From assembly GCA_964554665.1 (NCBI GenBank), contig CAZKPP010000009.1, positions 1 through 50,430 of the forward strand: a stretch of DNA of 50,430 nucleotides. The letters are read 5' to 3'. Below, one piece after another: positions 31,311 through 39,190 of this stretch. The DNA is from UBA3263 sp964554665. GTDB taxonomy: Bacteria; Bacteroidota; Bacteroidia; Bacteroidales; Muribaculaceae. The translations under genes and the position numbers were made by a program. How positions within the stretch are numbered: the first letter of the stretch is position 1; every line of letters begins with the position of its first letter. Under the pieces are notes generated by a model. The model saw only the letters and a list, made by a program, of their open reading frames with translations. It had not been told where the DNA came from and did not search any database.

Positions 31311-33905
31311 TTAGAGAATTACTTTCTTGCCATTGATAATGTTGATGCCCTTGACGGGAGCTGCCAGGCGGCGGCCCTGGAGGTTGTAGATTTCAACCTT
31401 TTCTGTCGAGGTAACGCCGATTTCGGTCAGGCCGGTGGCAACGCCTTCGTCGGAAATGGTGTAGGTCTGTTCCTGAACGTCGGCAGAGTCGTTGGGGTTG
31501 GTAGCGCGAACGGTGAGAACGCCGGGGTTGTTCGACTCGATCTTGTAGGTCCAGGGGTTGGTGGAAACTGCTTCCCAGTCGGAATCGCTGCGCGACAGGC
31601 CGGCAACAAACTTATATTCCATAGTCCAGCCCTTGGGCGCGAAGAACTGCAGGGTGCCGCCGCGCTGGTCTTCCTTGCAACGCATCTTTTCGGGATAGGA
31701 GGCATCGTCAACGAAGTGGTCGGCGTTAACGGCCATTGCAACGCTGATTGAGTTAGCGCAGGCCTTTTCGATGGTGGCAACGGTGCCGGAAACGGTGGTG
31801 TTGGCAGCCAGGGCGTCTTTGCCGGTCGAGAGCACGGGGATGGTGGTTGAAACTACCGGATAGATGCACTGGGGTTTAGCGGAAATCGAAACCGACGAGG
31901 GCCACTGCATAACGTCGTTAACCAGACGGCCGGTGCCGAGGTTAGAGGCGTAAACGCCCATGATGCCGTTGGTGGGAGCAACGTAGTTGTAGTCGCTGAC
32001 GGCAGGGCGCAGGGCGGCGATGTTGGCGGGGTAGGACGACGAGTTGTTCATCAGCTGGGCGTTGGTGGGCACTACGCTGCCGGCGGTCATGCGGGCCACG
32101 GGCACGGTGGTGGTAACCTTGAACTGAGCGGCGCCCTGGAGCGAGCCTTCCATGTTGTTGAAGATGTCGTAGCTGGAATAGAGGGCATATTCGCCGGTGG
32201 CTACTGCGGTGGGCACGGGGAAGAGAGCGGCAATTTCGTCGGCGGCAACGGTGTAGTTGGTGCCGAAAGCGCCTTCGCCCTTGGGTTCGATTTTGAGAAT
32301 CATGTCGAACTTGGTTACGGGGATGTAGCGGATGGTGCCCGAAGTGCCGTTGATGGTGCCGAGGCTCTGGGTGCCGTTGAAGATTTCATATTCGCCGCAG
32401 TTGGTGGGGTCGTTAACGTCGAAGGTCACGGTTACGGAGTTGGCGTTGGCATAGGAGTAGTTGCCGGTAACGCCTACGCTCTCTAATTTGATTTCAACGT
32501 TTTCGATAGCCACGGGCTTTGCGCCGCCCTGCTCAATCAGCGGGGTGTAGCCGAGTTTCAACACGGGGAGGTTTTTGGAGCTGTTTTTCAGAGCGCCCGA
32601 CTGAATGCCGATCGAAGAGTCGCTGGAATAGATGCCGGAGTGAATCTTGCCGTCGGAGGCGGTGAATACCTGCGATTCGAATTTATTGCTAAAGAGGTCT
32701 TCGATATGGCCCTCGGACAGCCAGGTAACCAACAGGCTCTTGCCTTCATAAAGAATAGGAGTATCGAGCTTGATGGTGTATTCCTGCTCGCCTTCAACTT
32801 CGTCAAGGTAATATTCTTCGGTCTGGGCGGTGCCGCTAATCGAGGTGTCGACGGTGAACCATTGCGGAGTGTTGTTAACTACCGGGAAGGTGAGGGCGTC
32901 GATGTTTTGAACATAAACTGTGAAGCTCTTTTGGCCTTCGAGATAAGCATAGTCTAACAACATCTTGAAGGTGAGCTCATTGATTTCCGATTTCGAGGGA
33001 TTGCCGTCAACGGGCTGGTTGAGAGCAGTGAGCATGTCGGGAGTATAGAGCGCCTGGCAATAGCTGTATTCATAATCAGAGTCAAACGGAATGACTGCGC
33101 CGATGCTTTCACCGCCGGTGTTCGGATTGTTATAGTTGCCAACGAGAGCATCAGCAGCTTCACCGCGTACCGGCTCGGAGGGAACGGGCTCGGTGGTTTC
33201 GGTTTCGTAGGTGAACTCAACAATGGGCAGCAGATTGCTGGTAAAGGGGATGTTACCCTTCATGGAGAGGGAGCTGGAACCGTTGTCGAGGCCGGAGCAA
33301 ACGTGGCCTACGTAGGGGTTAACGGTGTAAGTGCCGCCAAACCAGCCCACATAGTAGTCAAGAAAATCGCAGGTGGCGTCGAAAGTAAGCTGCAGACCTT
33401 TGCCGGTGTATTCGAGCGGGGTGCTGAAGGTAATGGTCACCGTTACGTCGGAGCCGTAGTTGAACTCTTCGCCGTCGAGGCTAACGTGGCCCTTGACACC
33501 GTCGGTGTAGGGGTTCCACTGAAGTTTGTTGTTGACTTTGGTAAATTCTTCGCTTTCAACGTTCTGAATCCAGCAGTCGATGTCGAGCGTACCGCTGTCG
33601 ATGTAGCATGAACCTTCGGCAAGAACAAAGCTGACAGCCGAAATTTTGCTGACCGACGAAGCACCGTTGGCAGCGGTTGACGGAGCGATTTTGGTCAGCA
33701 GCGAAGCCGGGAAGATTGACTGCGACACTGAATAGTAGGTCGAGCCGTCGGCATCGTTGCCGTCGAAATAGATCGGCAGCGACGATGATGAACTTGAGGT
33801 GGCGCTTCCGCTGGTGAGGCTGGAGCTGCCCGGAATGATTGTTTCTGCAGCTGCCGGGCCGAAAGCGAGGGCCACCAGGGCAGCTAATGTAATGATTTTT
33901 TTCAT
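31311..33905 (-). CDS. Large secreted protein with sorting-like tail (paralog B2)
   Basis: 864 residues. Signal peptide MKKIITLAALVALAFGPAAAE, then a Ser-rich segment (SSLTSGSATSSSSSSLP). Two copies of the same domain follow: residues about 40-235 (YFDGNDADGSTYYSVSQSIF, ISAVSFVLAEGSCYIDSGT) and about 250-460 (DALVGNYNNPNTGGESIGAV, INELTFKMLLDYAYLEGQKS), the second being the one shared with the 656-residue neighbour. Strand-rich Ig-like modules and the tail VEIYNLQGRRLAAPVKGINI...KKVIL end it. An extra domain copy makes it longer than its paralog. Surface adhesion is a guess only. Confidence 0.75.
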   Translation of the reverse strand: MKKIITLAALVALAFGPAAAETIIPGSSSLTSGSATSSSSSSLPIYFDGNDADGSTYYSVSQSIFPASLLTKIAPSTAANGASSVSKISAVSFVLAEGSCYIDSGTLDIDCWIQNVESEEFTKVNNKLQWNPYTDGVKGHVSLDGEEFNYGSDVTVTITFSTPLEYTGKGLQLTFDATCDFLDYYVGWFGGTYTVNPYVGHVCSGLDNGSSSLSMKGNIPFTSNLLPIVEFTYETETTEPVPSEPVRGEAADALVGNYNNPNTGGESIGAVIPFDSDYEYSYCQALYTPDMLTALNQPVDGNPSKSEINELTFKMLLDYAYLEGQKSFTVYVQNIDALTFPVVNNTPQWFTVDTSISGTAQTEEYYLDEVEGEQEYTIKLDTPILYEGKSLLVTWLSEGHIEDLFSNKFESQVFTASDGKIHSGIYSSDSSIGIQSGALKNSSKNLPVLKLGYTPLIEQGGAKPVAIENVEIKLESVGVTGNYSYANANSVTVTFDVNDPTNCGEYEIFNGTQSLGTINGTSGTIRYIPVTKFDMILKIEPKGEGAFGTNYTVAADEIAALFPVPTAVATGEYALYSSYDIFNNMEGSLQGAAQFKVTTTVPVARMTAGSVVPTNAQLMNNSSSYPANIAALRPAVSDYNYVAPTNGIMGVYASNLGTGRLVNDVMQWPSSVSISAKPQCIYPVVSTTIPVLSTGKDALAANTTVSGTVATIEKACANSISVAMAVNADHFVDDASYPEKMRCKEDQRGGTLQFFAPKGWTMEYKFVAGLSRSDSDWEAVSTNPWTYKIESNNPGVLTVRATNPNDSADVQEQTYTISDEGVATGLTEIGVTSTEKVEIYNLQGRRLAAPVKGINIINGKKVIL

Positions 33906-33911
33906 AGACTG

Positions 33912-34979
33912 TTAACGAATAATTTTTTCAACTTTATTGCCCGTAACTTTTACGAACACACCGTCTTTGGCCTTGTCGGCGCTGACGGCGCGGCCCTGCA
34001 GGTCGAAATAGCGGGCGGCGGCGTTGTTGGCAGCGCCGGCTTCGGCGATAGAGCCTTCATAGCCTTCGAGATACACATGTTCGAGCTTCGAGAAGGGGGT
34101 GTATTCGGTTTCGTAATCATAGGGGTCATCGGGATCGAAGGTTACGAACACGGCCTGAACGTCGTAGGCCAGATGTTTGGCGCCGTAGGCGTAGGGCAGG
34201 TTGCCGTAGACCATGCGGTCGCCGTAAACGTTGTTGGTAACGGCAACGGGGCGGAGGGCAACATCGCCAACCTTATAGTCCTGCATAACGCGGAATTCGT
34301 CGAGGAAGTCCCAGCATGCGGCATATTCGCCCTCGGGATCATTCATAATGCCGAAGTCGGCGTAGGTGATATAGGTATCGTGGATGCCGTTGGTGAATTC
34401 GAGGGTAATCCAGTTGTCGCCGCTCTGCTCCAGAACAACGTCGTATTTCTCGTCAACATCGCCGTGCGAAATGATCTGAACCATGGCACCCATATAGCCC
34501 TGAACGCAGATTTCGAGTTCAAATTTGCCGTCGTTGGCGGTCAGGTCCATGTAGGGCGACTGAATGTAGCCGCCAACCATGCCGCGGGCAAATACGCCGT
34601 AGAAGGCCCACCAGTCGGGGGTGTAGGTCCAGTCAAAAGCGTCGGAGAAGCAGAAATAGATATAGTCGTCGTCGAGGTTCTCTTCGGGGAAGTAGGGTTC
34701 GAGGAAGGTGCCTACGTTGACAAGGTTGAAGTTTTCTTCGAGCAGGGTGTATTTGCCGGCTTTGGTAATGGTTACGGGTTCATAAACGTTTACCAGATAG
34801 CACTCTGCGCCGGGCATCGGCTCCCAGCGGGCGGTAAATCCGGTGGAGGTTACGTCCTCGGCCGGAAGAACGGTAACGGCCTGAGAGGAACGGGCTTTAT
34901 GCACTTTGCGCAACGGAGCCTGAGCAGATGCTCCAAGCGCCATGGCGCACAGAAGAACAAATGCGTAGAATTTTTTCAT
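33912..34979 (-). CDS. Secreted protein with sorting-like tail, first gene of the B operon
   Basis: 355 residues from ATG 34979; the longer frame would put the -7 box's transcript inside the coding part. Signal peptide MKKFYAFVLLCAMALGASAQ. The mature part begins with a fibronectin-III-like strand set (DVTSTGFTARWEPMPGAECY...VNVYEP), followed by a jelly-roll-like segment (DDDYIYFCFSDAFDWTYTPD, FELEICVQGYMGAMVQIIS), and the tail ARYFDLQGRAVSADKAKDGV...KIIR. It precedes the two large paralogs by 6 bases and probably starts a three-gene operon of exported proteins. No catalytic motif; perhaps a carbohydrate-binding or adhesive protein. Confidence 0.72.
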   Translation of the reverse strand: MKKFYAFVLLCAMALGASAQAPLRKVHKARSSQAVTVLPAEDVTSTGFTARWEPMPGAECYLVNVYEPVTITKAGKYTLLEENFNLVNVGTFLEPYFPEENLDDDYIYFCFSDAFDWTYTPDWWAFYGVFARGMVGGYIQSPYMDLTANDGKFELEICVQGYMGAMVQIISHGDVDEKYDVVLEQSGDNWITLEFTNGIHDTYITYADFGIMNDPEGEYAACWDFLDEFRVMQDYKVGDVALRPVAVTNNVYGDRMVYGNLPYAYGAKHLAYDVQAVFVTFDPDDPYDYETEYTPFSKLEHVYLEGYEGSIAEAGAANNAAARYFDLQGRAVSADKAKDGVFVKVTGNKVEKIIR

Positions 34980-35031
34980 AGAAATGTGTAAATAATTATA
35001 TAATTGTTTGATTTTTATTGGAAACAACGTG

Positions 35032-35039
35032 CAAATGTA
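35032..35039 (-). promoter_or_regulatory. -7 box (TACATTTG) of the three-gene secreted-protein operon
   Basis: TACATTTG on the minus strand fits TAnnTTTG, about 52 bases before the ATG at 34979. A TTTG 23 bases upstream is a little distant for a -33 element. Confidence 0.6.
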
Positions 35040-35069
35040 ACGCTTTTTTTTGAAAAACCCGCCAAAATG

Positions 35070-35408
35070 CTAAAAATTAACACTAACTCCGGCCGAAGAA
35101 AGCTCGTGGGGAATGGGCGGAGCGAGCTTCAAAAGGGTGAGTTCGCCGGAGCTGATGGCCGGAAATCGGCGCTTCAGAGCTTCACACAGGCGCAGGGCAC
35201 AATGCTCCAGCAAGTCGCTTGGTTGCTGCATTTCAGCAACTAACAGGTCACAGACTTCGGCATAGTTGACGGTGGCATCGATTGAGTCGGCGCCGCCATA
35301 GTCCACGCTCAAAACGGCCGAAATTTCAAATTCCTGGCCAACGGTGCGCTCCTGGGCCAGAACGCCGTGAAATGCGCGCACGCGCAGCGAGTTAATCAAT
35401 ATTTTCAT
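35070..35408 (-). CDS. folB: Dihydroneopterin aldolase
   Basis: 112 residues from ATG 35408, normal for FolB. MKILINSLRVRAFHGVLAQE shows the characteristic FHGV...E opening with the active-site Glu region (AQERTVGQEFEISA), then SIDATVNYAEVCDLL and near the C-terminus the Lys of LTLLKLAPPIP. It converts dihydroneopterin to hydroxymethyl-dihydropterin in folate synthesis; the octamer forms in the cytosol. Its ATG overlaps the stop of a 74-residue membrane-protein gene (TGATG), a coupling signal. Confidence 0.92.
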   Translation of the reverse strand: MKILINSLRVRAFHGVLAQERTVGQEFEISAVLSVDYGGADSIDATVNYAEVCDLLVAEMQQPSDLLEHCALRLCEALKRRFPAISSGELTLLKLAPPIPHELSSAGVSVNF

Positions 35409-35632
35409 CAGAATTCTTCGTCGAGGGGATTTCGCGAGGGTGGGGGTAGGGGGGCAATTGAGTCTGACTTGTCTGACTTGTCTGACTTGTCTGACTTGTC
35501 TGACTTGTCGGATTGGTCCGACCGGGCGCTGACTGCCGGGGCCGGGCGCGTAAGGGCGAAAACCAGGGCCAGCAAGGCCATGAGAATCGCAGTGAGCAAA
35601 AGCCCTAAACGTTGTTGGCGTGTAAATTTCAA
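35408..35632 (-). CDS. Small single-pass membrane protein with (SDK) repeats
   Basis: 74 residues. The opening FTRQQRLGLLLTAILMALLA resembles the membrane anchor that starts many Bacteroidota helix-hairpin-helix (ComEA-like) proteins, but no hairpin-helix domain follows, so this could be a truncated relative (inference). One transmembrane helix (about 8-28) is followed by a polar tail containing five Ser-Asp-Lys units encoded by a 9-bp tandem repeat. The stop overlaps the start of folB by one base. A TAnnTTTG box lies at 35675-35682. No function known. Confidence 0.6.
   Translation of the reverse strand: MKFTRQQRLGLLLTAILMALLALVFALTRPAPAVSARSDQSDKSDKSDKSDKSDKSDSIAPLPPPSRNPLDEEF
35462..35506. 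repeat. 9-bp tandem repeat (five perfect copies)
   Basis: GTCTGACTT occurs five times head to tail, followed by a decayed copy (GTCGGATTG). It encodes Ser-Asp-Lys units on the minus strand. It is in frame, so copy-number change would alter tail length and not the frame. Confidence 0.95.
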
Positions 35633-35674
35633 ATATCAGGCAAAAATTTAGTACTGTTAGCTGACATAACGCTG

Positions 35675-35682
35675 CAAAGTTA
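35675..35682 (-). promoter_or_regulatory. -7 box (TAACTTTG) of the small-protein/folB unit
   Basis: TAACTTTG on the minus strand matches TAnnTTTG, 42 bases before the ATG at 35632. It is back to back with the tRNA-Leu promoter and shares DNA with its -33 side; its own -33 region is only T-rich. Confidence 0.6.
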
Positions 35683-35690
35683 CACAAAAT

Positions 35691-35721
35691 TTTGCAAGTT
35701 ACGAAAAAATCGCTAACTTTG
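35691..35721 (+). promoter_or_regulatory. Promoter of tRNA-Leu
   Basis: TTTG (35691-35694), 19 bases, TAACTTTG (35714-35721), a full consensus match; the tRNA begins 16 bases after the -7 box. Confidence 0.82.
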
Positions 35722-35736
35722 CCACACAAAACACCG

Positions 35737-35820
35737 GCTCGAATGGTGAAATGGTAGACACTGGGGACTTAAAATCCCCTGGCCATTGCGGCCGTGCGGG
35801 TTCGAGTCCCGCTTCGAGCA
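35737..35820 (+). tRNA. tRNA-Leu (anticodon UAA)
   Basis: Acceptor GCTCGAA (35737-35743) pairs with TTCGAGC (35813-35819), discriminator A. The anticodon stem GGGGA/TCCCC holds the loop CTTAAAA, anticodon TAA. A long variable arm (TGGCCATTGCGGCC) marks a class II tRNA, and the T-arm has GGTTCGAGTCC. It is 84 nt; CCA is not encoded (CTA follows), as usual in Bacteroidota. Confidence 0.96.
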
Positions 35821-35822
35821 CT

Positions 35823-35866
35823 AAATAGCCCCCAACATGCTGACAATCAGCGGTTGGGGGTTATTT
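35823..35866. terminator. Bidirectional terminator between tRNA-Leu and tadA
   Basis: AAATAGCCCCCAAC (35823-35836) pairs with GTTGGGGGTTATTT (35853-35866), one G-U pair. A/T runs on both sides of the GC stem let it stop transcripts from either side. Its right arm includes the stop codon of tadA. Confidence 0.82.
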
Positions 35867-36310
35867 GCGGAGGAGGTCGAAGAAGCGGCGGAGGAGGGAG
35901 CGGGCTTCGTCGGCAAGGACGCCGCCCTGGAGCTGCGTGGAGGGGTGCAGAACCGGGCGGTCGCTGCGGGTGAGCTCGCGGAATCCGCGGCGCGGGTCTT
36001 CGGCGCCGTAAACAACTCTCGATACCTGGCTCCACCCTATGGCGCCCGCACACATCAGGCAGGGCTCCATGGTTACGTACAACGTGCACTCCCTTAAGTA
36101 TTTGCCGCCCAAGGTGGCCGCGGCAGCGGTTATGGCCAGCATTTCGGCGTGGGCCGTAACGTCGCCCAGGCGCTCGGTCATGTTATGTCCGCGTCCAATG
36201 ATTTTTCCCTTGCAGGCAACCACGGCGCCCACGGGAATTTCCCCCTCGTCGAGCGCCTGGCGCGCTTCGTCGAGCGCGGCGTCCATCATTCTCAAATCTT
36301 CCTGAGTCAT
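35861..36310 (-). CDS. tadA: tRNA-specific adenosine deaminase
   Basis: 149 residues. Zinc/catalytic motifs: HAE (His54, Glu56) and PCLMC (Pro83-Cys84...Cys87), with PVGAVV and the usual tail. It deaminates A34 to inosine in tRNA-Arg(ACG), essential for decoding. The start overlaps the end of rnz by 4 bases; both are tRNA-maturation enzymes, and tRNA-Leu lies just beyond on the opposite strand. The stop lies inside a terminator stem. It is the last gene of the minus-strand series that begins at the cobalamin riboswitch. Confidence 0.95.
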   Translation of the reverse strand: MTQEDLRMMDAALDEARQALDEGEIPVGAVVACKGKIIGRGHNMTERLGDVTAHAEMLAITAAAATLGGKYLRECTLYVTMEPCLMCAGAIGWSQVSRVVYGAEDPRRGFRELTRSDRPVLHPSTQLQGGVLADEARSLLRRFFDLLRK

Positions 36311-37218
36311 AGGTCAACGGTCAACCCCTCGCGGGCAATTATAATCTTTCCCGGGAAAACTTCCGCGGCCTGCGCGGCCAGCGGCTCCTCGGAGTCGTAG
36401 CGCTTCGAAAAATGGCCTAAAATCAGGGTTTCGGCACCGGCCAGACGCGCAATGTTAGCGGCCTGGCGCGCCGTGGAGTGGCCATAGTGGGCGGCATTTG
36501 GCTCACCGTCGTCGCCATAGGTGGAGTCGTGGAAAACGGTGTTGACCCCGCGGATGGCCGCAACTATGCGGCGGTCGGCGGCGGTGTCGGTGCAGTAGGC
36601 ATAGCTGCGCGCGGGGGTGGGGTCGGCGGTGAGCAGCGCGTTGGCAACTACAGTGCCGTCGGGCTTGACGAAATCTTCGCCGGCGCGCAGGTTGGCCATG
36701 AAATAGTGGGGTACGCCGTGGAACTGCGCCGCGGGACCGTCGATATGGCGCCCACGCTCCTTTTCGCGAAATATGAAGCCGGTGCAGTTTACGCGGTGAT
36801 ATAGCGGAAACGACGTAACGGTCAGCAAGTTATCTTCATAGAGCAGCTGTCCGGTAACCTTCGGGTCGATAATGTTGAAATGAATGTCGAAGGGCGTGTC
36901 GCCGATAATCACCTTGAGGATTTGCTTGAGAATCTCCGCACCCTCGGCCACGCAGTGAACCGTAACTGCCGAGCCTTTTTCGTGGAGGGCCATGGTCGAC
37001 AGCAGCCCCGGCAGCCCCAGGAAGTGGTCGCCATGGATGTGGGAGATAAAAATATTGTTGAGTTTGCCGAATTTAAGCCGCCGACGCATCATTTCGAGCT
37101 GAGAGCCCTCGCCGCAGTCGATCATAAAGAGTTTGCCGCCATGTTCGATAACCTGGCTTGAGGGCAAATGTCGCAGCGAGGGGCTTGCGCTTCCGCAGCC
37201 TAAAATCGTGAGTTTCAT
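36307..37218 (-). CDS. rnz: Ribonuclease Z
   Basis: 303 residues, normal length. MKLTILGCGSASPSLRHLPS is the usual opening. The metallo-beta-lactamase motif is SHIHGDHFLGLPGLL (His60, His62, Asp64, His65), followed by the later histidines (GHSTARQAANIA and LILGHFSKRY) of RNase Z. It removes the 3' trailer of tRNA precursors, fitting the absence of encoded CCA in the nearby tRNA-Leu. Start and stop are coupled to neighbours: 1-base overlap with mscS upstream, 4-base overlap with tadA downstream. Confidence 0.95.
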   Translation of the reverse strand: MKLTILGCGSASPSLRHLPSSQVIEHGGKLFMIDCGEGSQLEMMRRRLKFGKLNNIFISHIHGDHFLGLPGLLSTMALHEKGSAVTVHCVAEGAEILKQILKVIIGDTPFDIHFNIIDPKVTGQLLYEDNLLTVTSFPLYHRVNCTGFIFREKERGRHIDGPAAQFHGVPHYFMANLRAGEDFVKPDGTVVANALLTADPTPARSYAYCTDTAADRRIVAAIRGVNTVFHDSTYGDDGEPNAAHYGHSTARQAANIARLAGAETLILGHFSKRYDSEEPLAAQAAEVFPGKIIIAREGLTVDL

Positions 37219-38054
37219 CAGGCTTGCGAAACGTGAACGTCGAGTTGCGGGAATGGGAATTGCAGCCCGCGTTTGGGCAGTTCGGCGTAAACCTTTTCGT
37301 TAACCTCAAAGAAAGTGGGCCAGTAGTCGGCGGCCTTTACCCAGGCGCGGACGGTGAAGTTCACGGAGCTGTCGGCCAGGGCTCCCAGATAAACTTCCGG
37401 GGCCTTGACTATGCGGCTGTCGGCGGCGAGGATATCGAGAATCGCGGCCTTTGCGGCATCGAAATCGGTTCCGTAGGCCAGCGACACAGTCCAGTCGACG
37501 CGTCGCAGCTCCTGGCGCGAGTAGTTGTTGATGGTTCCGTTGCTCAGGCCGCCGTTGGGTATGATAATGGTTTTGTTGTCGGGCGTGGTTATGATGGTCG
37601 AAAACATCTGAATGGCCTTAACGGTGCCGGCATAGCCCTGGGCCTCGATGTAGTCGCCAACGTTGTAGGGGCGCAGCGAAAGAATCAGCACTCCGCCGGC
37701 AAAGTTCTGCAGGGTGCCGCTCATGGCCATACCGATGGCAACGCCGGCCGATGCAAACAGCGCGATAAATGAGCTGGTTTCGATGCCCATAATGCCGACA
37801 ACAACGATTATCAGCACGAAATAGAGCGTAATTTCAATTGCCGACTTAACGAACGAAGCAATCGACGGATCGGCATTGCGCTTGGTCAGGATATTTTTAA
37901 CAAGGGCGTTGATTTTGCGAACTATAAAGCGGCCAACGTAGAAAACCACTATGGCAACTACCAGATGTATGCAAAAATTTACGGCCTGATGGGCAATAAC
38001 CGACAAAAAGTCGTTCAGCGCCATTCCTTTTTCGATTTTCAGTGCTTCTTCCAT
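37218..38054 (-). CDS. Small mechanosensitive channel (MscS family)
   Basis: 278 residues, about the size of E. coli MscS. Three transmembrane helices: about 22-42, 62-85 and the pore helix TM3 with Gly/Ala packing (SAGVAIGMAMSGTLQNFAGGVL). It then has the beta domain PYNVGDYIEAQGYAGTVKAI and TPDNKTIIIPNGGLSNGTI, the diagnostic MscS motif. It opens under membrane tension to release solutes at hypo-osmotic shock. It is 19 bases after the clostripain-family gene with no obvious promoter between, and overlaps rnz by one base. Confidence 0.92.
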   Translation of the reverse strand: MEEALKIEKGMALNDFLSVIAHQAVNFCIHLVVAIVVFYVGRFIVRKINALVKNILTKRNADPSIASFVKSAIEITLYFVLIIVVVGIMGIETSSFIALFASAGVAIGMAMSGTLQNFAGGVLILSLRPYNVGDYIEAQGYAGTVKAIQMFSTIITTPDNKTIIIPNGGLSNGTINNYSRQELRRVDWTVSLAYGTDFDAAKAAILDILAADSRIVKAPEVYLGALADSSVNFTVRAWVKAADYWPTFFEVNEKVYAELPKRGLQFPFPQLDVHVSQA

Positions 38055-38073
38055 TATCGTTATGCAGTATGGT

Positions 38074-39186
38074 TTAGGGTGCTTCGGGGGTTAGCGATGC
38101 GTTGAGGTTCAGATATTTGGCCCACTCAAGGGTGTCATAGCCCTTGTAGGTATAGTCAATTCCGGTTGCAAAGTTAGGATAAAAAATTGAAAGTCCGATG
38201 CAATAGCTCAGCGAAATCGTGCCCCATACGCTGTCGGTGTGGTCTTCGTGAAGAATCACGCCCTCGGGCATCGTGCCTCCCAAGGCCTCCATATATTGCC
38301 CAAGGTCGGTAAACATGTCGCGATAGGGAGCGTTGCGCGAAAAGCGCTGCCACAGAAAGCTATACGGCACCTTGCCGCCGATAGTGGGGCGCACCGCCTC
38401 GATGAGCTCGTCCATTTTCGACAGGTCGACCAGCGCCAGCGTTGACGGACACTGCACGGAAGTTGCGTTGCGGTAATAATCAACGTTGAGGTCAATGGTG
38501 TTTTTTAGGCCTTCGACCATGTCGGGGTTAAAGAGTTCGGGCACAGTCAGATGATAGGGCATGCCGCCGGCGGGAACTTCACACACCGACGCCACGAAAT
38601 AGCGGGCGCTATTGCGCAGCTCGTAGGCAACCTCGGCGCAGCCCATATAGCAACAGTCAAAAAATAGGAAGTCGATTTTGCGGTCGCGGCCAAGCGCCGA
38701 GGCCATCTGCGTAACGGTCATCATCCGGCCGTTTTCCGAGCCGAAGCCGCGCGCGTCGGCTGCCGGGGCCGACTTCTGGCGCCAGCCCGAGGCGTGGCTC
38801 CAGAAAATCATGCCGAACTCCTTGGAGGGGGCTAACTGATGAACGTCGGAAATAACCCGGGCCATCTGGGCGGGGTCGGTGGCCAGAACGGTGTCGGCGT
38901 AAGATTTCAACACCGAGTCGCCGCCCTGAAAAATCTCTATCAGGTCGGGGTGCGGCTCGCCGTAGCGCGAACGGTAAACCAGCAAGCGGTTGCCGGCGGG
39001 AATTTCGGCGCGCTTCATTTCCGCGAGATCGTCGAGCGCCTCGCCGCTGAGATTATTGCGCGCCTCCATATAGACCAGCACCACGCGGTCGACCGGCACC
39101 GGGGGCTCCGGCACCGGCGAGGCGGTGTGGTCGCAGGCGGTCAGCGCCGTCAGAATCAGTAGAAGGGAGAGAAGATATTTGTTCAT
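38074..39186 (-). CDS. Clostripain-family (C11) cysteine peptidase lipoprotein
   Basis: 370 residues. Lipoprotein signal MNKYLLSLLLILTALTAC (Cys18). The peptidase core shows the clan CD dyad: His131 in MIFWSHASGW and Cys179 in FLFFDCCYMGCAEVAYEL (D-x-C-x-M.....E pattern). Strands VVLVYMEARNNLS and a later HEDHTDSVWGTISLSYCIGL complete the fold. Family members cleave after basic residues, often activating themselves; no obvious self-cleavage linker was identified. It follows the BtuG-like gene by 4 bases and is therefore probably under the cobalamin riboswitch, outer-membrane anchored. A role in freeing B12 from host binding proteins is a speculation to test. Confidence 0.85.
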   Translation of the reverse strand: MNKYLLSLLLILTALTACDHTASPVPEPPVPVDRVVLVYMEARNNLSGEALDDLAEMKRAEIPAGNRLLVYRSRYGEPHPDLIEIFQGGDSVLKSYADTVLATDPAQMARVISDVHQLAPSKEFGMIFWSHASGWRQKSAPAADARGFGSENGRMMTVTQMASALGRDRKIDFLFFDCCYMGCAEVAYELRNSARYFVASVCEVPAGGMPYHLTVPELFNPDMVEGLKNTIDLNVDYYRNATSVQCPSTLALVDLSKMDELIEAVRPTIGGKVPYSFLWQRFSRNAPYRDMFTDLGQYMEALGGTMPEGVILHEDHTDSVWGTISLSYCIGLSIFYPNFATGIDYTYKGYDTLEWAKYLNLNASLTPEAP

Positions 39187-39190
39187 TTAA

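Noticed and set aside
35462..35506. CRISPR or phase-variable frameshift repeat
   Set aside because: It is a gapless 9-bp tandem repeat, a multiple of three, so it cannot switch the frame.
35409..35729. Extended 219-residue folB frame
   Set aside because: The extension reads the neighbouring small membrane protein gene out of frame; FolB has the normal length from ATG 35408.
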